Source: Lichina pygmaea (taxonomy: Eukaryota > Ascomycota > Lichinomycetes > Lichinales > Lichinaceae). From it: a DNA stretch of 64,000 bases. The notes below the pieces were generated by a model. It was not told the DNA's origin, made no database searches, and was given only the letters and a program-made list of their open reading frames with translations. The stretch covers positions 3,002,914-3,066,913 of the forward strand of contig OY730174.1 of the NCBI GenBank assembly GCA_963422465.1, written 5' to 3'. Below, piece after piece: positions 56,301-64,000 of the stretch; within the stretch, counting starts at the first letter, position 1; the number at the start of each line of letters is the position of its first letter. The position numbers were made by a program, and so were the translations under genes.

Positions 56301-59300
56301 TGTTAAAGGCCGGGCTGGGTTCACACAGAAATCAGTACAGTCTGTTGCTTTGCAGAGTGGATTCTAGACAGGGACTCGATAGGTGAATAGACAGGTGGGT
56401 AGCTCTCCCTGTACTATTGTTCTAATACAATGTTCAGCCTGGAGAGCTAATCCCTCTAGACTTTTGGGGTGGTCTTTATACTGATGCCCAAGGGGGGGGG
56501 TCTTCCTTGAGGGGTATCATCCTTTCACGTGGTCGAGCTCCTCACTTAGCTCCTGCTCGTCCTCTGATCAAGCTCCTTGCTTAGCTCCTGCTTGTCCTCC
56601 GGTCAAGCTCCTCGCTTAGCTCCTGCTTGTCCTCCGGTCAAGCTCCTTGCTTAGCTCCTGCTTGTCCTCCAGTCAGTCAGATGTTGTTCTGTGTGACTAA
56701 CACACCTCCCTCGCTTACCTAGGCTGTTCCGGCCTAGGCCTTAACACTATCCTCTCCCTCCAAGGGTTCTGTCCCTGTTTTCTTTTGCTGCTCCTCCCTT
56801 TTTTGTCATGAACTGAGATCAAGCAACTTGTACTTGCTGTCGCAGTTCTCTCTCTTGTCGTATTGGCAAAATAGGCAAGGAATCAAAAATCGCATGTGGT
56901 GCTTGTTGTCGTGACCACGCTAAGTGTGTTGTTAGTTCCACATCATCTTCTTGTAGTTGGTGCATCGAGAAGGGTTGTCGCTGCGACCTTCATCTCTCAG
57001 AATCAGAATAGAAGAAGATGGAACTTGAGCGTGAGCAGCTTGAAGCTCAGCTGCAGGAAACTGATGATCAATTGTCAAGGTTACTTCCCTGGCAGATCTA
57101 TCTCTGTCAGCAGCTGGGTTGTCTTTCACAGAAGGAGGCTGATGCCATCCAATATGAGCTGTCAGCTGTTGAGGATCAAGAGTCCCTTGACACTCAGGAG
57201 CAAGAGGCTATCCACGTTATTCACGAACAGGAGGCCAGGCAGACTGCTGCTCCGCCATCTTTTGAGGACATCTTCTCTTCAGAGACTTTGGCTTCTCTTG
57301 AGCTGTTGTCCCTGTCGGACCTGGTTGCTGCGGGTTTGCTTGGTGGTAATCCACCAGCTTCTGGTTTATTGCAGGGCTGAAGTTCTCGGTTGGTTCCCAC
57401 AAATTCTCCTCCTTGTCAAATCCTAACCACTTCACCAGGTACTCAGTTTTCTGTCTGTTTCTTTGACTATCCAGGATCTTTTCAACATTGTACTCCTCTT
57501 TGTTATCCTTGAAGTTCCATTCTGTCTTGATCTCTGCGTCGCTGGGTGCTGGTTCAAGCAGCAAGACATGGAATACTCAGTGTATCCTTGCTTTTTGTGG
57601 TAGTCTCAGTCAATAGTTGACCTTCCCAGTGCGCTTCTTGATTTTGAATAGTCTGATTTGTACGTGGTCCAGCTTTTTGCTCAGTCACTTTGAGCGCAGG
57701 TTTTTTGTTGATAGGTAGACCTTATCCCCTCTTTCCAAGGTTGGTCCCTTCAATCTTTTGTTGTGTAATCAGCGGGCAGTGGTGTTCTGGGCACAGTCAA
57801 TTATTGTTTTCATTATCTTGTGCATAGCAGTGAGTTTGTTAACATCGACAATGTTGCCTCCTGCTGTTGCCTGCCATCAGGGGTTTCTTCTGTAGTTTGC
57901 AAAGAACAGTGTTGTCCCTGTCACACTGTATTGCTGGTTGTTGTACACAAACTGGGCTATTGGTAGCAGTTCCACCCAGTTATCCTGCTGGTGGTTGATG
58001 TAGTGTTGTAGATACTGCTTCCTCATCTGGTTTGTCTGCTCAGTTTGTCTGTCAGTTTGTGGGTGGTAGGCTATTGACATCCTTGTATCAATGCCAAGTT
58101 GCCTTGTCCACGTGTTCCAGAATTTCAAGGTGAAGAGTTTGTCTTGATCTGAGATGATTGTCTTTGGTAGCCCTCAGTGGCTTACCAGCTCTTTGAATAG
58201 GACACTCGCAAGTTTGTTTGCAGTTCCTGACTCTTTCCACAGGACCAGGTGGGTGTATTTGGTGAGCTTATCAACAACCACCAAAATACTATTGTATACC
58301 ACCTTTGTTGCTGGGTCTATTGACTTTGGCAACTTGACTACAAAATCCATCATGATAGTTTCCTATAGTGCCTTGGGTAGGTCTATTTGCTGTGCCTGCC
58401 TATAGGGCTTATGTCTTGATGGTTTGTTCTTCACACACTGTTTGCAGTTGTGGATGAACTCTGTCACCTTGCACTTCATTCTGTTGAAGTGGTAGTTCCT
58501 TTGGATTTTCTCCAAGGTTTTATCTTGCCCAGGGTGTCTGTGCAAAGATCTGTCATGGTGCCTCCAGATCACCTCCTCTTGTGCTCTTTCTGGTATAATT
58601 TCCTTTTTGTTTGCCACCTTGTGGCCAAGAGTAAGGAGTGGACCTTTTGTTTCAGTTGTTGCCAGTTGGGGTTGGGCATAGACCAGGGTTTGCCCTTTTG
58701 TCGCTAGGATTGGGTGTTCCTCTGTTGTTTTCTTGTCTATCAGGTCTGGTTGTCTGCTGAGTGCGTCCACTTGAGTATTTTCAGTGCTCTTCTGGTAGAG
58801 GATTTGAAAGTTGTATGATGCCAACAGCTCTGCCCATCAAACTTGTCATCAGTTTAGCTTCTTTGTTGTTGTGAAGTAAGCTAAGTTCTTATAGTCCAAG
58901 TACATGTCTACCGTGTATTTTGCCCTCTCCAAGTAAGGCCTCCATTCTTGGAATATGTCAACAATTGCTAACAGCTCTTTGTTGTGAACATCATACTTCA
59001 GTTCTGGGCCAGAGAACTTTCTTGATTGATATGTGACAGAGTGTAAGTGATTCTTGGTGTCTGGTTGACACAAGCAGGATTCCAATACTTGGTCTGAGGT
59101 ATCAGTCTCCAGAATGATCCTTTTCTCAGAGTCAAACAATGCCAAAATAGGTGCGGAGATGAATTTATTCTTCAACTCCTGGAAGACTGCTTGTTGGCTC
59201 TCCCCCCACCTGAAAGATTCCTTCTTTCTGGTTAACTCTGTCAAGACTGCTGCTGTTCTTGAGTAGTCCTTGATGAATTGTCAGTAGAAGTTTGCAAATC

Positions 59301-59582
59301 CCAGAAAGGATTGTACTTCTCTGAGGTTTTTGGGTGTTGGCCAGTCTTGCACTGCTATAGTTTTTGTGTCGTCCATTCAGATTCCTTCTGTTGTTAGGAT
59401 CAACCCCAAATATTCCACTTCTTTTGTGTGGAAAACACTTTTGTCAAGACATAACCTTATGCCTGCTTTCTGGAGTGCATGTAGGATTGTTTTGACATAC
59501 TGTTTATACTCCTCCAAGGTTCCATTGGTGTATACCAAGACATCATCAATATAAGCGGTGACAAATATGTCCAGGTATTGTC
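56301..59582 (-). mobile_element. chromovirus 3 (Ty3/gypsy, second family), broken
   Basis: The 3' LTR 56301-56746 (446 bases) begins TGTTAAAGGCC and ends GGCCTTAACA and is unrelated to the other LTRs. A purine tract (GGAGGGAGAGGATAG) borders it. On the minus strand the parts are chromodomain (about 57450-57380), integrase (about 58800-57550, with the HHCC region near 58500), RNase H (about 59240-58850) and part of the reverse transcriptase (to 59582), where chromovirus 4 is inserted. It entered LINE copy C. Broken, with several disruptions. Confidence 0.85.
56811..57380 (+). other. antisense Cys-rich/coiled-coil reading frame of chromovirus 3
   Basis: In the same position and strand as in the other family. 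The Cys-rich part has CTCC, CGACC and CSWCIEKGCRC. The second half is a clear coiled coil (MELEREQLEAQLQETDDQLS) and then an acidic helical tail (FEDIFSSETLASLELLSLSD). This is the best view of the two-part architecture in the window. Confidence 0.65.
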
Positions 59583-59830
59583 TGTTGCGGTCTGTACTGT
59601 GCCATCCTAACCAAGTATAGGATTAAGGGTGAGATGCGGAAGGCGGGTTGGTTCTCGCAGGAGAGGAGTGTCAAGGAGTGCAAAGAGGTTTGGTGGAACA
59701 TGGTGGTGGTGACACCTGATCAATAGCTTTGTACAAAAGGATTGTATTGAAGTAGATCTAGTTGTCTGGATCACAACATAAGTTGAAGATGATTGTTCCA
59801 TAAGGGAACTATCACTAGACTATATAGTGC

Positions 59831-60057
59831 TGGCCTGTCAAGATGATCAAGATTGTCTTGACAGTCTTGACGTCAAGACAGGTGAGATTGTCTTGACAGT
59901 CCCACCATGTTATGTACTCTGCGTCAAGACTGGTGAGATTGTCTTAACACTTCATGCACGCTGTGTCAAGACAGGTGAGATTGTCTTGATACTTCCTGCA
60001 CCCTGCATCAAGACTGGTGAGATTGTCTTGATGCTTCATGCATGCTGTGTCAAGCCA
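59831..60057. repeat. tandem array with TCAAGAC/GTCTTGA hairpins in the chromovirus 4 LTR
   Basis: About five units of 45-50 bases. Each contains an inverted repeat of the form TCAAGAC (about 10 bases) GTCTTGA, or close variants. It occupies the place where chromovirus 1 and 2 LTRs have GTGAGC/GCTCAC hairpin units. Confidence 0.8.
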
Positions 60058-60230
60058 CCCGTGTTTGTCTCAACAGTCACGTGACTCTTTGTCAGTTTGG
60101 TCACTTGACTCTCCATGGTGTCCTCTTGCCTGGCCCACAGCCTGATTGCTTATAAATGAGTGGCTCCCATCCCAGGGATTGTAACACTACCCTCCTCTCC
60201 TTTATTTATTATCCTGATGAATTCTTGAGT

Positions 60231-60731
60231 ATGTCTGCGAAATCATGTGCCTCTGCTTACTGAAGATAACTGGCAGTCCAGATCTGTGATCATAACTTTG
60301 TGTCACTTGCTCTGTGTGACTTCTGTGTTTTGAACCACAAGCCCTGTTTCCAAATGTCTGACAACAACAATAAGTTGAAGTGCGCTGAATGCACTTGTCG
60401 TGGGAAGTCCTGTGTGTTGCTTTCTTGGAAGTTGTTGAACATGACCCAAGATAATCTTCGCGAGGATGTGGCCGCTGAAGAGGTAATATATAACACACTC
60501 TTCGAACAGCTTGCTGCAGTGCAAGTTTGTCTGTCTCAGAAGTGAAAGGTGTTGGAAGGTGCTGAGAGTCAAGTAAAGAAAAAGCTCCAGTGCCTTGTTG
60601 CTGAAATAGAGGTGGATGGTGAAGACTTGTCAGTGATGGTTATTGACATGTCCACGCTGAAGACTGAGCTGTTCAGTCCTGCTTCTGCTGGAACTGCTGC
60701 AGAAGGAGCTGGCAGTTCGCGAGGTTCCTGA
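60231..60731 (+). other. antisense Cys-rich reading frame of chromovirus 4
   Basis: It begins about 45 bases inside the LTR, with MSAKSCASA, and has CDFCVLNHKPCF...KCAECTCRGKSCV. It overlaps the end of the chromodomain frame on the other strand. Strongly similar to the copies in chromoviruses 1 and 2. Confidence 0.65.
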
Positions 60732-61058
60732 GTGGTTCCCAGGTATTTTCCAAGTCTGGGTAGTTTTTCCACTTGACAAGGTATTGCTGACCTTTTCTCT
60801 TCAAGATCTGTTTGACCTCAAATTCCTGTTCTTCCTCTGGTTGGTAATGAAATGTTTCCTGCAAGGGTGTGCTCTGGTCAGCTAATTCAATCATTGAGAT
60901 GTGAAAGTTTGGGTGTACCCGAGTGTCTCTCAGTAGTCGCAGTCTGATGTTGACTGGTCCAGTTCTTTCTTTGACTGAAAATAGTCTGACCTTGACATAG
61001 TCCAGTTTCTTTGTTCTTGGTTTCTTGACTTTCCAATTTTTTGTGAGAAGGTAGACTT

Positions 61059-64000
61059 TTTTTTGATTTGATTCTTACACTGTTTGTAGCTTTACAGCCA
61101 TGCAGATCTTCCAGCTAATAGTGAACTTCTTCAGAAAACCTTTAAAGGAATAAAAACTGAAGACAGGGAGGTGACTAGAAAGTGTAGCAAAAGGAAATCT
61201 TGTAGTGTCTGGTAGGAAAAGCTTCTAGATGTTGGAGTGTGAATAGTGAAGTTTGAAAGCCAGATTAAATTGGTTTAGTTTTTTCAAAGACATAAACCAG
61301 TACAGAAACTTCTGTAGAAGCTCTGGGTTTGAAATAATAGTAGTGAAATCTTGGGAGTTAAAGAGAGCATGTTATCTCTGACTTGAGTAGAGAGAGCATG
61401 TTATCTCTGACTTGAGTAGAGAGAGCATGAAGAGGTAATATACTTTACTGTCTCTTCTGCTTGACCACACATACATAGGGGGGTAGGAAAGTCAGAGACT
61501 CCAGCTCTGAAAAGAAAACTTGCTAGACCAATTCTCCCAGTTCTGGTTTGCAGTAGTAGACTTGCCTCAGCTTTCTGTAGCTCTTTGTAGAGCTTTAGGT
61601 TGTTGTAGTGAGGTTTTTGGCAAAACACCTGCCATCCAGCATAGCTTTTTCTTTTCTTCTCCTCCCATTGGTTTTCCCACTCTTTAGTAAAGAGTATTTG
61701 TAGTTCTTTCTTTGAACTAGCCTGGTTAGTAGTTATTTGACTTAACCAAGTGAACTTCCAATTAGGAGAGATAGTTGAGAATTTCTTTAAAGGTTTCCTC
61801 AGTGAAGAAGTATAGGAAGAAATAGTAGAAAAGGTACTGTCAAGAAAGTCTTTCAGAGAGGAGGTTTGGATAGAAGATAGAAAACAAGCTGTGCGAAATT
61901 TAAAATAGAGATCTAGAGGTAAAAGAAAAAGCTCACTCTCTAATAGAAAAGAAGGAGTGGCTTTGAAAGCACCCCCAATAAGTCTCAGACATTTGTTTTG
62001 GCATATGATAAGAGAGGAAATATTAGAGGATTTTCTGAGTGGGTTGAACCAAATTCCCACTGCATAGCTCAGTACAGATCTGAGTATTGCAGTGTACACA
62101 AGGCGTGCTGTGAGAACTGGAAAGCCCCAGGTGGAGTAAGAGGTTCTAGAAAGAGAAGATAGTGCTTTTTGTGCTTTTTGAAGAATAATTCTCTGGTGTT
62201 TGTGCCAGTGGAGTTTGGCATCCAGGTACACTCCCAATACTCGCACTTCTTCTTTTGGTTTTAGAATCACATTCCCAAGTCTAAGCTTGAGCTGCAGATT
62301 GTCTGATCTTCTTCTGGAAAAATAAAGTATTTTATATTTCTCAGGAGAAGACTATTCCATGTCTTGCAGCTCAAGATAGATATTTAAGATGTGTATTCTT
62401 CAACTTCAGAAGGTTGCTTTTAAGAGAGTGTCCAAATGCAAGCAGATTTGTATCATCTGCAAATCCCAGAGCAGAAACACCAGTAGTAGAAGAATGTACA
62501 GTCTCATGAAGTTCAGAAATATAGAATAGAAAAAGAATAGGAGACAAAGGGAAACCTTGGGGGACTCCACAGTGAATAGGAATAGAAGAGAACTCAGAGT
62601 CATCAAAAACTAGGGTGGTGGTACGTCTGGTACAGAAAGAGAAGATCCAAGAAGTTAGCCAGAGAGGGATTTCTTTTCTCTCCAGAATCTTTTGAAGAAT
62701 CTCTGGGAGAACTCTGTCATATGCTCCTGAGATGTCCAGAGAAAGTAGAGATGCAACCATGCCTTCTTTCCAGACTTTTTCCACTTGGGAAGTTAGAAGG
62801 AAAAGTGCTGATTCGGTTGATCTGCCTTTCCTGAACCCCATCTGGATTTCTGGCAAGAGTTTAGCCTCTTCTGCTACCTTGCTTAGTCTGGCTGCTGTAA
62901 TAGCTTCCATCAGCTTGCCAGTTGTGTTTAGCAGAGCTATAGGGTGCCAGGCTTTAGCTTGGTTATAGATTCCCTTGCCAGGTTTTCTTAGACAGACTGT
63001 TTTGGCATTCTTGAATCTCTCTGGAAAGTATTCCAGTCTCCAGCATGTTGATGTGAGAACAGCTATAGCTTGGCAGAACTTGGGACCCAGAGCTTTCAGA
63101 AATCTATTTGGCAGCTTGTCTTTTCCTCCTGCTGTAAAAGGTTTCTTCTTGTTCAGAATTTGCTCCACTTCTTCAGTGGTAACCTCCTGAGAAAGCTGGA
63201 TATCTGGGGTACTCTGGTGACTTTCTGTACTTGGTTCTGGAACACGTGCTTCTGGAAAGAATTGAGCTGAGAAAGATTTTGTCTTCTCCTCAAAGCTTTT
63301 GGCTAGTCCTTCTTGAGTCTCCAGATCAGGGACCAGAGGAAGATCAGAGGTCTTGTTAGCTTTTGATTTTCCCCACTTTGCAAGCTTCCAGAATTTTGAG
63401 GAACTGGCTAGCTCATGAACTTGTTTTCTGAAGGTGTTCTGTTTGCCTTCTCTGACAGCTTTCTTCTTGAGCTTAGTTGCTTCTTCTAGCTCTTCTTGGC
63501 TTGCCTGTCCTCTGAGCACTTGTCTTCTTATTCTTCTTTCCTGCTTAACTTTAGTTTGGATCTCTTGGTTCCACCAGGGGACTGAGTGGCTAGATTGCTT
63601 CTGGAGTTCTGTGCATTTCTCTGCTATTTCTTGGAGAAAGTGGTTAAGATATTCCAAGTACTCATCCACTTCATGTTTATCTTGAAAGTGGAAGGGCAGC
63701 TGCAAATTATTGCACTCTTGTTTTGCCAGGTTTGTGTCCAGTGTTTTCCAGTTTCTTTCTGGCTTCCAGGTTTTTCTTGGTGAGTCCAGGTCCAGGCTAG
63801 TTAGCACAGGTCTGTGGTCAGACCCATGAAAGAACTGCAAAGCAATTTTAGAAAAGATTAGAGAGTTAGAAAGAGAAGAAGATATAAAGGAAAGATCAAT
63901 AGGTGAACAGGGTTTGTGGGAAAGAGATCTAGCTCTTGTGGGTGTAAAAGGTGCAATAGCTAACTCCAGATTTGAGTTTTTCATTAGAGTTTGGAACTTG
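61059..64000 (-). mobile_element. LINE copy D, runs off the right edge
   Basis: A related LINE inserted into chromovirus 4. The 3' tail and UTR (61059-61400) are followed by ORF2 read on the minus strand: C-terminal part 62270..61401, reverse transcriptase and part of the endonuclease 63984..62371. A tandem duplication of about 28 bases occurs at 61375-61430. ORF1 and the 5' end lie outside the window. It is diverged from copy B but of the same family. Confidence 0.88.
61401..64000 (-). pseudogene. LINE ORF2 (copy D), partial
   Basis: The segment 63984..62371 covers the end of the endonuclease domain (FTPTRARSLSHKPCSPIDLS, GSDHRPVLTSLDL) and the RT with FRKGRSTESALF, HCGVPQGFPLSPILFLF and LGFADDTNLLAFG. 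A change of frame occurs near 62340-62370, after which 62270..61401 continues with the C-terminal domain and its CMCGQAEETVKYITSSC motif. The RT catalytic FADD is intact, but the frame change makes this copy defective. Confidence 0.85.

Larger units (their letters stand above)
59583..61058 (-). mobile_element. chromovirus 4 (first family), 3' part, broken
   Basis: Inserted in chromovirus 3. The 3' LTR is 59583-60186 (604 bases, TGTTGCGG...GTAACA); its outer parts match the chromovirus 1 and 2 LTRs, but the central tandem array is unrelated. A purine tract (AGGAGAGGAGGGTAG) follows, then the antisense frame, the chromodomain (about 60860-60720) and the integrase C-terminus. The element is interrupted at about 61059 by LINE copy D, and the rest is outside the window. 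Confidence 0.82.

Overview
The window looks like nuclear DNA of a filamentous ascomycete (Pezizomycotina, possibly a Sordariomycete). The host genes have short introns (about 50-110 bases) with GT..AG ends and CTGAC/CTAAC branch-point motifs. Their products include a fungal P450, a HAM1-like protein, a secreted App1-family protein, an ER J-protein ending in KDEL, and small secreted proteins. The repeats are Tad/I-like LINEs and chromodomain-bearing Ty3/gypsy elements. Everything here was read by eye; nothing was searched against a database.

The first 40.9 kb is host DNA. In order it holds: the 5' part of a cytochrome P450 (minus, cut by the window edge); a foldback element with 100-bp inverted repeats; an App1-like secreted protein (plus); a HAM1-like lipid-binding protein (plus); a long gene-poor stretch with microsatellites, a small inverted-repeat element and two putative secreted proteins; two tandem tRNA-like Pol III genes with a structured insert; a short LINE 3' fragment; the spliceosomal DEAH helicase Prp2/Cdc28 (minus), divergent from a TFIIIC tau55/Tfc7-like gene (plus); a conserved-looking protein of unknown function; an Scj1-like ER DnaJ protein (minus); RPL10 and RPL30 (both minus); a coiled-coil protein (plus); an 88-residue, 11-cysteine secreted protein (plus); and an RGG-repeat protein (plus). 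Housekeeping functions cover splicing, Pol III transcription, translation and ER folding. Many intergenic regions are rich in GTAC/TACG palindromes.

From 40,889 to the right edge the DNA is a nested pile of retroelements, all read on the minus strand. Chromovirus 2 starts at 40,889. Its 3' LTR holds a near-complete LINE (41,136-46,677) flanked by a 13-bp target duplication. Its interior holds chromovirus 1 (48,040-54,547, target duplication CTTTG) and then a second LINE. That LINE was entered by chromovirus 3, which was entered by chromovirus 4, which was entered by a third LINE that runs off the window. Each chromovirus carries, just inside its 3' LTR and on the opposite strand to pol, a small reading frame with a Cys-rich N-terminus and a helical, coiled-coil-like C-terminus. 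The repeats are almost free of CpG while the host genes are CpG-rich.

The most unusual observations are the conserved antisense Cys-rich frame with its LTR-borne TATA box, the paired tRNA-like genes with about 72-76 inserted bases, and the UAAUGA stop-start overlap between the two LINE reading frames.
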